Under the pieces are notes generated by a model that did no database searches, was not told where the DNA came from, and worked only from the letters and a program-made list of their open reading frames with translations. A stretch of DNA of 64,000 bases, from positions 34,572,194-34,636,193 of the forward strand of contig CP136069.1 in the NCBI GenBank assembly GCA_032622095.1. The letters are read 5' to 3'. Within the stretch, counting starts at the first letter, position 1; each line of letters opens with the position of its first letter. Source of the stretch: Siphonodentalium dalli. Its lineage: Eukaryota > Mollusca > Scaphopoda > Gadilida > Siphonodentaliidae. A program made the translations under genes and the position numbers. This document shows, one piece after another, positions 22,507 through 33,646 of the stretch.

Positions 22507-23008
22507 TTTGAACATATTTATTGTAACCCACAATATACAATTTATATTACACAGACGATATATAACAATGACGATATGTGTGTGGGCATAGAGGAACGGA
22601 GTACAAGTTGCCAAACTTATCAGAGCTCCTCTCCCCTGGCATTCAATTGATAATAAATTTAAGTATCAGAGATGGTTTTTAATTCAGGTGCATTGTAGAA
22701 GTTGCTGTTTAAGTGTGGCTGTTGGAGTGGCTGTGGTCTCGCAGATTGGGGTAAGAGAAACTATAACGAGAGAGAATTCTGATAATTATGAGATTAGGAA
22801 AAGTTAAGAGAAACGTTCTGTAGATGAGATAAATGATTGTACTGTCTCAAACAGGCACATATTTAGCTTTCCACTGTAGTGTTGTACATCAAACAGGAGA
22901 TCTTTTTTCGGAGACAATGGTCACGATAAGTTCATCCAAACGAGCCCACATCAGATTTCTCGCTTCTGCATACAGAGGACAACTGAAGAAAAAATGGTTT
23001 GCATCTTC
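22507..23008 (-). mobile_element. 5'-truncated LINE insertion with 17-bp target duplication
   Basis: L2 lacks this 502-bp insert. It is flanked by GTCTGAACACCAGTTGA (22490-22506) and GTCTGAACACCAGTGGA (23009-23025), a 17-bp direct repeat with one mismatch. On the minus strand it starts inside the C-terminal part of a reverse-transcriptase ORF and runs through a ~380-bp 3' UTR to AATAAA (22517-22522, minus) close to its 3' end. There is no long poly(A) tail. Confidence 0.75.
22889..23008 (-). pseudogene. LINE ORF2 C-terminus remnant
   Basis: The minus strand reads about 39 codons to a stop, including the motif HFFFSCPLYAEARN. This resembles the H-x4-C part of the C-terminal zinc-knuckle region of LINE ORF2 proteins. 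Everything upstream was lost by 5' truncation at insertion. It is not functional alone. Confidence 0.65.
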
Positions 23009-23076
23009 GTCTGAACACCAGTGGATACACACCATAATTGTAGAGACTTAATTACTTCGAAAACGAGAGAAAAATG

Positions 23077-23373
23077 TGCATTGTTGGCAATAAGAATATA
23101 AATCAAGGAAACTGAAACATTTCTGAATGGTTCTCACGATTTATCATTAGATAAAAAAGTTTATTGTGCTGTATGCACCCGTCAATAAGCCCATCCCTGA
23201 GGATAAGCCCAGTCTATGTTTTTGCTCTCAAAAAAATCAAGGGGTGGTCCTCGTAGATAAGCCCCCATTTGTAGAACTTAGAGAGCGTGTATACATTGGT
23301 TAACTCTGAATGAAGATGACAAAAATTCATGCACAAAATAACTTTACTCCAGCTAATTTCCATTGCAAACTTA
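23077..23373 (+). repeat. Segmental block L1, middle
   Basis: GTGCATTGTTGGCAATAAGA, TTTATTGTGCTGTAT and TTAACTCTGAATGAAGATGA match L2 at 44052-44240 and 44985-45063. L2 carries an extra ~690-bp insert between them. Confidence 0.85.
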
Positions 23374-23377
23374 TTAA

Positions 23378-23769
23378 CCCTTTACCCAACAGAAGGGCCC
23401 TGTGCCAATGCATTCTCTTATATATGCGAGTCGACCATAGGTCGCCTCGCATATATAAGAGAATGCTTTGGCTTAACACATTAAAAATTATAAAATTGTT
23501 AAAGATTGTAAGAAAAAATGGTAAAAAGTGTTAAAAAAAGATTTTTTTTAGGCCAATGCATTCTCTTATATATGCGAGGCGACCTATGGTCGACTCGCAT
23601 ATATAAGAGAATGCATTGGCACAGGGTATAACTGTAACTATCACAATGTGGCCAAGGAGCCGGTTCCAATGATATCCATATTTGTATGGTTCTATTGAGA
23701 CAGACCGAAGATATTTTAGGCTGTTGAAGCTTTATTTGGCCGGTTTTGACCGGTTTGTTGGGTAAAGGG
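23378..23769. mobile_element. piggyBac-type MITE, ACCCAACA ends, paired with an empty site
   Basis: TTAA at 23374-23377 and 23770-23773 encloses CCCTTTACCCAACA ... TGTTGGGTAAAGGG. Two opposed hairpin modules lie at 23404-23472 and 23553-23622. The paralogous L2 site (45064-45067) has a single TTAA and no insert, so the duplication of TTAA is seen directly. Confidence 0.93.
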
Positions 23770-23773
23770 TTAA

Positions 23774-24770
23774 TACTACCTGCCCCATTGTGTTTCACAA
23801 AATGCTGTACAGCTGTATTACAATAATTAAAATATTTGCTCTTACCTAATAAAACACAAAACAAATAAATTTCATTAAACGAAACAATATACATCATGAT
23901 TCATATAAAACATGATATTAGTTTAGTAATATGAATGCAAACTAATATTTTTTTGATGTGGGGGGTCCTCGAAGGTAAGCCCAGTCTCAAATTTTTGTGT
24001 CAAACAATTCACACCCCCCCAGGCTTACTGATGAGTGTATACAGTAACTCATTGCGACATCAATCTCAACTTCTGGGCTATTTCCGCTTACACAAGCAAA
24101 CAATATTTCCGAGTGGAGCCAAGCGAAAATGGCCGAGTTGTTCCGAATGATAGCGATATCATATTTACCCAATTGTGTGTCCAGGCGATTTGCTACCCGA
24201 GCACACTCTGTAGGGGAGATAAGTTATTAAACAAACACAAGAAGTGTGACATAATATCACTATCATATGATATATATGCTGATATGTTGCACACCATACT
24301 TTCTATTAGTTCTCACAGGGTACCTACATAAACACTATGTAAGGCATTTAGAAATCAGAGGCATTCAGTTGACAGCTACAAAGGAAAGTCGGCTCGGTTC
24401 GGCCACTGTGGCTCAGATGTTATTCTGTACATGTGCAGACTGCGTACCAGGTACCAGATTACGTCTTGAGTTTCGATGGATCCCGGTATCATAGTTCTGC
24501 CTAGTTTGGTAGTTCACTAGTTCAGGAACCAGATTGTCAAAATGAGAATATGATTGTGAGCTAGTAGCAAATGATATGATGCAAGTCAACACAACTAGTT
24601 AGTGGTTTCAGGAAGCGGTACCACCTGGAACTCTCTGGCTGCCGGTTGATAGCAATTGTTGTAACTGTCGATTAGATAGCCTTTTGATAGTTAAGTTATT
24701 ATATGCCCATTTTAAAAATATGACTATTATGTTTTTGGTCTGTCTGGCAGGCCTTCCATCTTTCATTAGT
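23774..24770 (+). repeat. Segmental block L1, right part
   Basis: TACTACCTG, CAAACAATTCACACCC, CAAGCGAAAATGGCCGAGTT, GAGCACACTCTGTAGGGGAG and GCGGTACCACCTGGAACTCT match L2 (45068-46080) and partly L3 (36070-37060). Short ORFs do not align in frame between copies, so no conserved protein is supported. Confidence 0.8.
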
Positions 24771-24774
24771 GTGT

Positions 24775-25156
24775 GTCATTTAAAGAATGAGGTTCCCAGA
24801 GGGTGAATTTAGCACAGCGAGTTAGTAACACCAAATTCATCCTCTAGGGACCTCATCACTCAGCTTTATAGGCCTCATCTTCTGGGAAGTATCTATAGTC
24901 TCAAAATAACATTGTATTTAGTTAATTCTGTTCAATCCCCAAATTTGTGGAAGATAAAATGCATAGTCGAGTTGACTGATGTGTGAACATCATCAATCTG
25001 ATCCTATGTCTCTCATAGTAGTTGAGGCCTCAGCAGAATGAGGTTCCCTGAGAGGGTGAATTTGGTATGCTAGCCTACCATGAAAGATAGTTTTACTAAA
25101 TTCACCCTCTGGGGACCTCATTCTGCAAATTTTAAACACACTATTTCAAGGCTTGT
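24775..25156. mobile_element. Hairpin element, GCAGAATGAGG family, long form
   Basis: Two worn core palindromes (24785-24855 and 25034-25130) flank the internal block GAGGCCTCATCTTCTGGGAAG ... GAGGCCTCAGCAG. The right end is CTATTTCAAGGCTTG. A G-run follows at 25162. Confidence 0.7.
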
Positions 25157-25436
25157 TGTTGTTGGGGGGGGGGGGGGGGGGTGGGGGGCACAACGCTCAG
25201 AAGGGCACTTTTCCTCCAATGGGAAATATATAATCTCTTGTAGTTTAGCGTGAAATTGTAAGTTCTGAAAGTAATAAAAATTAACTTTTTTTATCCATTC
25301 ATCCAGGTTCATCTACGTTTTAGGTAGCATTTTTATGAGTTCTCTTTGACTTGCAAATCTCAATAATGTGCTTTGGAAAAGCTGCCATTTACCTTGGATG
25401 ATTCAGCATCCATGAAACTTCATCTTCAAACAGAAT

Positions 25437-25850
25437 CAAGCCTTGAAATAGTGTGTCTGTCATTTGCAGAATGAGGTCCCCAGAGGGTGAATTTATTGAC
25501 GCAATCCCACACAGCAGGCTGGCATAATAAAATTCATCCTCTGGGAACCTCATTCAGCTTAGGCCCCAACTACTGAGGAAGACCTAGGATCAGATTAAAG
25601 TTGGTGATGTTGGTGATGTTCACCCATTTGTCACCTCGATTATGCAATTTATCTTATGAAAATTAGGGGATATAGAAACTGAACAGATGAAACTAAAAAC
25701 AAGGTTAAATTGAGTCTATAGATACTTTCCAGAAGATGAGGCCTAAACAGAATGAGGTCCAAAGAGGATGAATTTGGTGATGCTAACCGGCTAAATTAAC
25801 CTTCTGTGGACCTCATTCTGAAAATGTCAGACACACTATTTCAAATCTTG
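25437..25850. mobile_element. Hairpin element, GCAGAATGAGG family, long form
   Basis: The terminus CAAGCCTTGAAATAGTGTGT faces CACACTATTTCAAATCTTG. Core 1 (25468-25560) and core 2 (25748-25830) surround a block with GACCTAGGATCAGATT and CACCTCGATTATGCAATTT. Confidence 0.78.
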
Positions 25851-25869
25851 AACATAATTTTTCGAAAGT

Positions 25870-26480
25870 GGGGGGTATACTTGATTGACTGCGTCTGTCC
25901 GTCCGTCTGTCACGCTTTCTCCCTCCGTGTGTCTGTCAGTCCTTCGAGCCGTCTGTCTGTCCGTCCGTCTGACTTCATAACTCGAACAACTATGAACCGA
26001 TTTCAATAATTTTTTGTATGCGATCTCATTAGGACTGCCTCTCCGCATGATGCTAATTGCGGTTCGGTCCGACTTTTTGTTTTTAAGTTATGCCTCATTT
26101 TCGACTTATTTTGACTTAGAAAATTCTGTCTGACTTAATAACTTTAATAAATATGAACCGATTTCAATAATTTTTGGTATACATGCTTCTCACAATACCC
26201 TCTCTACATGGTGCGGCTAAGGATTTGCTCAGACTGTTTTTCGTAATATTACACTTCATTTTCGACTTAGAAAATTCTGTCCGACTTAATAACTTTAACA
26301 AATATAAACCAATTTGAATAATTTTTTCTGTAAAAGCTTCTTGTGACACCATTTCGATATTATTAGTCCGAATTTTTCTTTAAAGTTAAAAATCTTTTTT
26401 GTTGGGTTTACGGATAATGCTGGTTGAATTTGCCACGGTGGGGGTATGCTAGCACGCGAGTGCACACCCCTTGTTAATTA
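25870..26480 (+). repeat. Dispersed repeat with GTCTGTCCGTCC start
   Basis: Starts GGGGGTATACTTGATTGAC, then GTCTGTCCGTCCGTCTGTC, then three degenerate units of AATATGAACCGATTTCAATA about 145 bp apart. A shorter relative begins near 51790. Confidence 0.6.
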
Positions 26481-26679
26481 TCAACTTCTGATAAATTTGT
26501 GCTCTCCAGTGGTCAAGAACATGAATTAATTCAGTCATTAATTATCTAGTAATAGGTAACTAATCATGTGTGGTCATCAGCCATTGTGTGAAAAATATTA
26601 GATGCAGTCTGCTGTTTGATTACTCTTAAAGGCAACAATGTGTGATGAGATAGATCAATTTTTAATTAAAAGTCGGGAG

Positions 26680-26800
26680 GGTGGATTAAACATATTACAA
26701 ACACAAGCTCTGAAGAGCTTTTGACCGACAGTGAATTAGGTTGGCTTATGTTTGCCTAATGTGTCATTCACCTTACCAACTGAGCCACCAGGAGCATGGC
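26680..26800 (-). repeat. tRNA-like (SINE-like) stretch, weak
   Basis: The minus strand carries TGGCTCAGTTGG (26776-26787), an excellent pol III A-box, followed about 48 nt later by GGTCAAAAGC, a poor B-box. It may be a decayed SINE head. No cloverleaf can be drawn with confidence. Confidence 0.2.
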
Positions 26801-27009
26801 CATCGTTGCTGAAAAGGACTTAGAACTGAAACCAAAAACCTTCACTTTTTTAAAACCTCAGGGTTTTCATCCTGTGTTGCTAAACAGAGATCAGAAAGGT
26901 TGATGCACTTTTAATAGCTGTCTGTATGTCTGATTTATACCTGCCGCACCCTTGCCCTCTCCGCAAGAAAGTTTAGTGTAGGGTATTTTGTATTCAGCTT
27001 GTCTATATG

Positions 27010-27360
27010 TCTGACCATTAATTCCTTTATTTTACAAAAATCACAACTTCTGATAAATTGGAGTACTCTAGTCATCAATTGGTCTCTTCAGTCATTATCT
27101 TGTAATAGGTAACCAATCATGTGTTATCATCAGCCATTGTATGAACATGTCAGCTGTCCTTTGATAATTCTGGGCAACAAAGTGTGAATTAGGTCCATGT
27201 TGCTCAATGGTCTGTGCCCCCAGCATGTGTGTGGCTTAGCATTGATAACAACATTTGTTGACCATAGAGATTAAACATCAGACTGTTGTGTGGGAGTTAC
27301 GAGTTAGCCTGTATTAGCTACCTGAATATTTTGTGGCAGAAAGGGTCAGGTTACTGCAAA
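27010..27360 (+). repeat. Segmental block (paralogue of 46.6 kb)
   Basis: TTCTGATAAATTGGAGTACT, TGTTATCATCAGCCATTGTA and GACTGTTGTGTGGGAGTTAC match 46670-46958, with weaker copies at 26490-26640, 48640-48850 and 49205-49300. TA at 27319-27320 is the empty equivalent of the MITE at 46959. Confidence 0.8.
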
Positions 27361-27592
27361 TCGGGCGGCTGGTTAATACAAATCCGGCGGCTGGTTAATA
27401 CGAATCCGGCGGCTGGTTAACACGAATCCGGCGGCTGGTTAATACGAATCCGGCGGCTGGTTAATACGAATCCGGCGGCTGGTTAATACGAATCCGGCGG
27501 CTGGTTAATACGAATCCGGCGGCTGGTTAATACGAATCCGGCGGCTGGTTAATACACGAATCCGGCGGCTGGTTAATACGAATCCGGCCGCT
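27361..27592 (+). repeat. 22-bp minisatellite, ~10 units
   Basis: The unit is GGCTGGTTAATACGAATCC plus GGC (22 bp), almost identical across units; one unit has ACACG and one an extra AC. The diverged sister array is at 47276-47650. Confidence 0.92.
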
Positions 27593-27596
27593 TTTT

Positions 27597-27726
27597 ACCT
27601 TGACCTTGTAAGCCATTGCATTCTCTGATATATGTGAGGCTCCCTATGGGATACTCAAATATATAAGAGAATGCACTGGCACATGATCTTTAATGCTTCA
27701 CCAGCGCAGCTCCCATCATGAAAGGG
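27597..27726 (+). mobile_element. piggyBac-type MITE, right half
   Basis: One hairpin module, then TTCACCAGCGCAGCTCCC and ATCATGAAAGGG before TTAA 27727-27730. The left half is absent; the minisatellite abuts it. Confidence 0.65.
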
Positions 27727-27935
27727 TTAATAAGTACAACAGAATGATTACCTCCAAAACATTGCCTGTAAAAAGGACACCTCATCGTTGTATGAATGGA
27801 CAGGAAAACTGTTGGCGAAGCATTGAAGCAGATGGGGAAAGGGGGGGGGGGGGGGGGTTGGAACAACCTTCAGCAGGAAACTTTCCAAATCTGACGCCTT
27901 GTTTTGTACAGGCATCAGTTGAGGGCATTTTATTT
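27727..27935 (+). repeat. Copy of the 18.9-kb flank segment
   Basis: Matches 18915-19130, with a longer G-run (27841-27857). Confidence 0.7.
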
Positions 27936-28740
27936 TATCCCCGCAAACAAAGATTGGCAGGGAATATAGAAATGGGCTTTGTCCGCCTGTCTGTTCGTCT
28001 GTCCAAACATGAGTCTGTCTGTAACAACTTTGAAGCTCTATATCTTTTTCATGGTCGTCTGGGTCGTTTGGATTTTAATGATCTTCGGTATGTTGATGAA
28101 CCAACATAGGAGAAAGAGTATTAATAAACAGCGGGTTTCCAGAGTTACGTCCCTTATTCAGTAATGGGACTTAGTGTGAAAATGGATTTTACTCTTTGAT
28201 TCACTAAATCCTTCGGCATGCCCTACAGGCCATGCACAACCCATCACCAAACTTCATATGTATTTTTGAGGTGGCCTCTAGATGTGAGCTGTCAATTTTT
28301 TCCCCCAAATTTGTTTAAAAAATGGTGCCAGCAGCCATCGTGTTTATCTGGAAATTTGGATTTTTATGTTGGTTTATTGCCTATATCTCTATATGGTTTT
28401 AGGATCTAAATGAAACTTGGTATGGATGTTCACCATCATGACTGCATTCAAAAGAGTTGCAAATGACATTCACGTTTCCTTTTTAGAGTTATCCTTCTTT
28501 GTTTATCTGGAAAGTATATATTTTTGTCCGTTCGCGCATTTACCTCAGCAATGGGTTATCTGAATGAAATTTGGTATGGAGGTTTGCCATCATGAATGCT
28601 TACAAAGGAGCACCCAATAACATTTGCCTTTTCATTTTGTCTGAGATATATATCAACCATAGTTTGTCAATTTTTCGCAATTTTGGTCTGTCCGGCTTGA
28701 TGACTCTAACAAATATGAACCAATTTCAATAATTTTTGGT
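27936..28740 (+). repeat. Degenerate GTCTGTCC repeat and ATGGCxGCC-type units
   Basis: Contains GGGCTTTGTCCGCCTGTCTG, then decayed units with AAATCCTTCGGCATGCCCTA and CAGCAGCCATCGTG, and phrases 'ATGAAA-TTGGTATGGA-GTT-ACCATCATG' repeated. Old and non-coding. Confidence 0.5.
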
Positions 28741-29405
28741 ATTGATCTCCTATTGAGTATAATTAAACAAACTACGTACTACATGGCCCTGTATTCCACT
28801 ATTAAACATGGTTTATTATATTTTATGTTCTTCAGAATCTAATTAACCCGAGATATAAGGAAATGAGTGGGAGAGGGAGGCACTCAAGGATAAGCTTGTT
28901 CATAGAGAACTAAACACTAGTTCATATTCAATGGGCTGTTTATTAATATAAACAACCAATATCTATATAAAAAATGTGAACAAAATAAATTTGTCATGAA
29001 GGTGGAGGGCCACTTGATTTTCTGGGTAAAATTTGATTAAATATTTTGATGAAAAAAGTGTTAATTAAATTATATTTCAGCTTGAGTTAAAATGATGTGA
29101 AACACTCATGTAGAGTGAACAAAATAGTAAATGGAAATTGGGAATAATCTTGCTCTACGTAGTTATATTTACGAATATTAATCCACATTGTCAGCACACA
29201 TTGCCATTCTTATATATTAAATAAATGCAATGACTATATAATAATATATATAGAAGTATAACAATAAATATCTAAGCGACACCCTGAAATTATATTTAAT
29301 ATTGCTAGACAGCTATCAAACTACACTTATCGGTCATTAAAGCACACATATTATTTCGTGCTGTATCTTAGTTGGCAATAAAGCCGATCCACCAATTAAA
29401 CCATC
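28741..29405. other. No gene; includes a copy of the 21.3-kb segment
   Basis: 29020-29230 aligns with 21260-21470. The rest is AT-rich with nothing recognisable. Confidence 0.45.
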
Positions 29406-29869
29406 TAGTGCAGCGGCCAAACGCCAAAAGTGGTCAGGTACCCCTACCCACTGTAGAACAAGTTAAAACCAACTTTTTTTGAAGGAGAAATATATACTGT
29501 TGACGAAAATGATAGTGAAAGATAATGGAATTGGTGGTGGCTATTCTCAAATCGACGATGAATGATACCTACTAGTAACTTTTTCCAGAAATTAACGATT
29601 TTGGTAAAGTGAGCCCTGCGGCTATGTCTTAAGCTATTTGCCCACATTGTTGGTGTTAAAATTACTACAGCACACCATATCTGTACCTGATATGCAAAAA
29701 GTGTTAGTTAATTTAGATTTTCCTGCCATTTGGAGCCGAAACATTTATTTTTTGTTGAATTTTTTTTCACAAAAATAATATTTTTCTAACATTTATAGCA
29801 TTCAAACGGATATTGCAATAATGCTGAAATATTTAGTCCATATGGTGTAGTAATTATCCTACAAGCATA

Positions 29870-30800
29870 TGAAGAAAGATGTTAACAGAAATTTTGAACG
29901 GTTTGCGAGATATTGGATTTTAGCTACCCCTCCCCAAACACGTTTTTGGTCGAAAAAAATACATATTTTTGACAACGACATTACAAACATTTTCTAATTG
30001 ATCTGAATGGGACCCAATATGAATCTTCTACTGAACGTTTTGTCCAGTGATACCGTTTAATTGATTACTGATGTGTTCAGGCTTTCAGACCCCCAATTAA
30101 AACAACAACAATTATTTTATTGATAACAGGTCATTTTGCATGTATTAACATCGATGTTAAGTACTAAAACCTTTGTTATAAACAACACGTGACCAACTAT
30201 ATAATTCATATAGCTCAGTAGTTATCTGGGCATCACAAGTAGAAAGAGTTGTGAACGGTTTTCCAGATATTGGAATTAGGTACCACTCCCCCGGACGCGA
30301 TTTGGTAGAAAAAATACATATTTATGATAACGACAACACAGACCTTACTAAATTATTATAATGGGCATCTAATCATGATTCGTGTGATGAAAACATGATC
30401 CGTAGACACTGCGAGCGTGGTAATAGATGCCCTCAGGTTAACAAACACCCAGTTACAACAACAACAAAACATTTATTTATAACATGTAATTTTATATTAA
30501 CACATATCGACTTTGAGGAAATAAGTATTTGTTCTAAACGACACATAATGTAGACTAACATAATCAGACAGAACAAAATCATTGTTGCTTCCATAGTGAT
30601 TGTTAGAGTCCCTCTAAATCGACCAAATTATAGAATATTGTATTTTATATCTCATAAACTAGTTTGACCAAGGTGGAAATGTTAGTTCAAATATGTTCAA
30701 TGTTTTGAGCCCCCCTGCCCTATTAGAAGTCTTGAACACACCACGAACTGAAAGAATATGATCTCAATATTAAGAATCATGTAACTACAAAGGACAGTTA
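29870..30800 (+). repeat. Diverged internal tandem units of the 4.2-kb element
   Basis: GAACGGTTT-CCAGATATTGGA, GGTACCACTCC / GCTACCCCTCC and AAAAATACATATTT-TGA-AACGAC recur about 360 bp apart (near 29900 and 30250). No ORF. Confidence 0.5.
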
Positions 30801-30818
30801 CGTAAGGAAATATACAAT

Positions 30819-32173
30819 GCCCGACGAATCGGCAATTTCAACATCGAATCGAATCTCGAATCGAATCATGATAATGATTCGAAATCGAATCGAATCTCGA
30901 ATCGAATCTTTTTCAAACACTTTAGTAGATTCGCGGGTACCGATCAGTGGGAGGTACTTTTATGAGCAAAAATGGGGGCAAATGTCCAATGATTTTATAA
31001 CGTCAGTAAGATAATTCAGATTACGAAGGAGGTTCATTAAACTTAATTTATATGACATGATATGAACAATATTTAATCACAGTTTAAAACAGTTTAATAT
31101 ATGACAATGGTACATAATTTCATATTTTGTGCCACTGCCAATATGTGTGATTGAAGTTCGTGAAAAGTAAGTAGTTTGGAACTTTGGAGTCAATGGAGTC
31201 TGATTCAATGGAGTCAATGCAAACTCTTCTGTGCATGTACGCTTCACCCTGTCACGCAAACCAGGCGTGCACGCGCGATATCAATATTGCGCATCGTGAC
31301 TTCGGAATGGCGCATACACCAAGGGGATTACAGGAACTAAAGGGCTCAAAATAAATTTCATTTTGCAAGAACCAAATGCCGATTCAAGTTAAGTCATGAA
31401 GCACTGAAAATGGAAAAGTTTTGCGAGAATCATTACGAGAATCGATTTGGTGAGTCTCGTCGAATGTTAAGGCCTGATCTATAGTATCCCAACTTGGGCC
31501 TGTCAGTCGGAAAGCTGAATGGACAACAATATGCCATTTCCCGGATAACATATATGTTGTTTAAAGATGTTGGTCGGATTTGGAGATGACATAATGGAGC
31601 CCAAAATGTTTATTTAATATATCTATATCGTTTTAAATTTTAAATTAAAAAAAATAATATATTATTTGATTGAGCTGTGTAACGCAATATAGGCTTTTCA
31701 GGTAAGACTTCAGATACCGACATACAAATATGTCCCACAAGAAATTCACTTGCTTTGGCAGCTGGGGCCGCACTATATATCGTGACATTGCTGGATTTAT
31801 GTGGTGGGGGAAACTGTGTGCGCTACTATTACGGTACAACCGTGATGAACACGGTACAACCGTGATGAATACGCGAACCATCACCGACCTTCCACGATTA
31901 ACCAGCGCTGGGACTGTGAGGCCATATATATATGAGCTATTGGGCAACTTACCCTGTACACATTGGACCACGGAGATCCCAGATGTTCGCGGAAGGCGAC
32001 TCAGGTTAAGTATTGGGGACATAATGAATTTGTTTTATAGATAATGCAGTCTATTCCCAGTGATAAATGACTTGTATATAACGATTCGAAATATCCCGAA
32101 TTACCCGACCGCTTTCGAATCGAATCGAATCGGAACATAAAATTCAAAATCGAATCTCGAAGCTTCGTCGGGC
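30819..32173. mobile_element. Nested non-autonomous element, GATTCGA arrays
   Basis: The ends GCCCGACGAA (30819) and TTCGTCGGGC (32164) are a perfect 10-bp inverted pair. Next to both are arrays of AATCGAATCGAATC / GATTCGATTCG. Subterminal arrays of short motifs are typical of hAT-like elements. An obvious target duplication is not seen. Confidence 0.6.
31730..32044 (+). CDS. Unrecognised 104-residue ORF inside the nested element
   Basis: This ORF runs from ATG to stop and lies within the GATTCGA element. It has an 18-bp direct repeat (ACGGTACAACCGTGATGA twice near 31832-31868). It matches no family I recognise. The complementary strand is also open for 125 codons across the same DNA, which lowers confidence in either frame. 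It may be a decayed exon picked up by the element or a chance ORF. Confidence 0.15.
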   Translation: MSHKKFTCFGSWGRTIYRDIAGFMWWGKLCALLLRYNRDEHGTTVMNTRTITDLPRLTSAGTVRPYIYELLGNLPCTHWTTEIPDVRGRRLRLSIGDIMNLFYR

Positions 32174-32655
32174 CCTAACACATACGCTATTTTAAATCAT
32201 GAAAACACCATGAACTCGAGGGACATGCACCCAGTTTATACGATATATAAGGCTGTATTGGTTTCCAACAGCATGTGTCACTTTACATGTGTTTATGTGA
32301 CAATTACGCTATTTTAAGTCATGAAAACACCACGAACTCGATGGACATGCTCCCAATTTTAACTGAGTCTGTGGACATAGGGTAGTTCTATCAGGAGGTA
32401 AACAATTTATCTGGGAGATAGAGACTGCATGTATGTGAAAAGTTAGGATGTAATCCATTTGGAGCTGAATGGACACAATGATACACAGATAATGTTGTTT
32501 GGTCATTGATACGTCCGTCGCCGTGAGATTACAGATGATCTGGTGGGGGTAAATTTCGCGCTCAGCAGGGTTTCAATGATTTTCACAAAGTATTAACAAA
32601 TGACAGCATAATTGAAATCACTTTGTTTTTGAGATAAATGTTTGAACCCCGTCAA

Positions 32656-32979
32656 CTATTTTAATATTTTCGCGATGACTGAGTTGCTGTGTTCCACACA
32701 AAAGAGTATTTCTGATAAAATGACATTCAGTATGGCGCATATAAGTTCAGTCCTATGACCACTGTATTCAGGACATTCCAATAAGTAATGATATGCTGTT
32801 TCTATTTTGCCACAATGACAGAGAGGGGACGTTTTAATGTGATTACTCAATAAGTCATAGTTCAAACTTAAGCGAGAATGGAGTACTTGTGATATGCGAC
32901 ACTTACTGTATGTAATAGCAAATAAAATGGGTTGTTGTTGTAATTTGGGGTCTGGAAGCCCGAACACATTTTTAATCAC
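32656..32979 (-). pseudogene. LINE ORF2 C-terminal fragment
   Basis: The 107-residue minus-strand ORF contains CRISQVLHSRLSLN, then LCHCGKIETAYHYLLECPEY. This is the C-x-C ... H-x4-C zinc-knuckle layout found near the C-terminus of LINE ORF2 proteins, downstream of the reverse transcriptase. The RT domain is absent, so this is a 5'-truncated copy inside the 4.2-kb element. It differs from the LINE at 22.9 kb, so two LINE lineages are represented. Confidence 0.7.
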
Positions 32980-33646
32980 TTAAGCAATGTCCCCGGGCTC
33001 AATTTTCAGCAAAAGAATTATGTTGGGTACCATTATGATCAACTGGGAAATTTGGTAAAGTTCCAAAAAAAAATATGTAATATTTCGACAAAAATCGTGT
33101 TTGGGGGAGGGGTAGCTAAAATCCATTATTTCGCAAATCGTTCTAAATTTCTGTTAACCTCTTTCTGCATATGCTTGGCAGATAAACTGCTTCACCATAA
33201 GTATTAAATATTTCGGCATTATAGCAATATCCATTTGAATGATAATGTTTGAAAAATAATATTTTTGTGAAAAAGTGCGATTTTTCTGCAAAAAAATAAT
33301 GTTTCGGCTCCAAATGGCAGGAAAATCCAAATTAGCCAACACTTTTTTCATATCAGGTAGAGGTATGGTATGATATAGTAATTTTAACCCCAATAATATT
33401 GGCAAATAGGTTAGGACATATCCACAGGGCTCGCTTTACCAAAATCGTTAATTTCTGGAAAAAGTCACTGGTGGGTATCGCTCATCGTCGATTTGACAAT
33501 AGCCACCACCAATTCCGTTATTTTTCACTATCATTTTCGTCAACGGTATATATTTCTCCTTCAAAAAAAGTTGGTTTTAACTTGTTCTACCGTGGGTAGG
33601 GGTATCTCGAAAACTAGAGCTCTTTTTCGATTTGGACGCTGCACTA

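Larger units (their letters stand above)
22300..23076 (+). repeat. Segmental block L1, left part (retroelement empty site)
   Basis: TTAATAACCTGTCAGTGTCT, ATTCTCTAGTGTATGTCTGA and CGAGAGAAAAATG match 37960-38215 (L2). A LINE fragment interrupts it at 22507-23008. The TG at 23075-23076 is the unoccupied equivalent of the retroelement insertion point in L2. Confidence 0.85.
29406..33646. mobile_element. 4.2-kb element with ~575-bp inverted ends
   Basis: 29406-29975 and 33065-33646 are inverted copies. They share TAGTGCAGCG at the outer ends, TACCCCTACCCAC, AGAACAAGTTAAAACCAAC, ACGATTTTGGTAAAG and TAGCTACCCCTCCCC. The interior holds diverged tandem units, a nested GATTCGA-rich element and a LINE tail. 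No transposase is recognisable, so the class is unknown. Confidence 0.7.

Noticed and set aside
25118-25312. ORF with a Pro run near 25.16 kb
   Set aside because: The run is the G-homopolymer next to a hairpin element.
26680-26800. A tRNA gene on the minus strand
   Set aside because: A good A-box but a poor B-box and no cloverleaf; at most a decayed SINE head.
27361-27592. Regular 22-bp units looked CRISPR-like at first sight
   Set aside because: The units are contiguous with no unique spacers, in a eukaryotic context. A minisatellite explains them.
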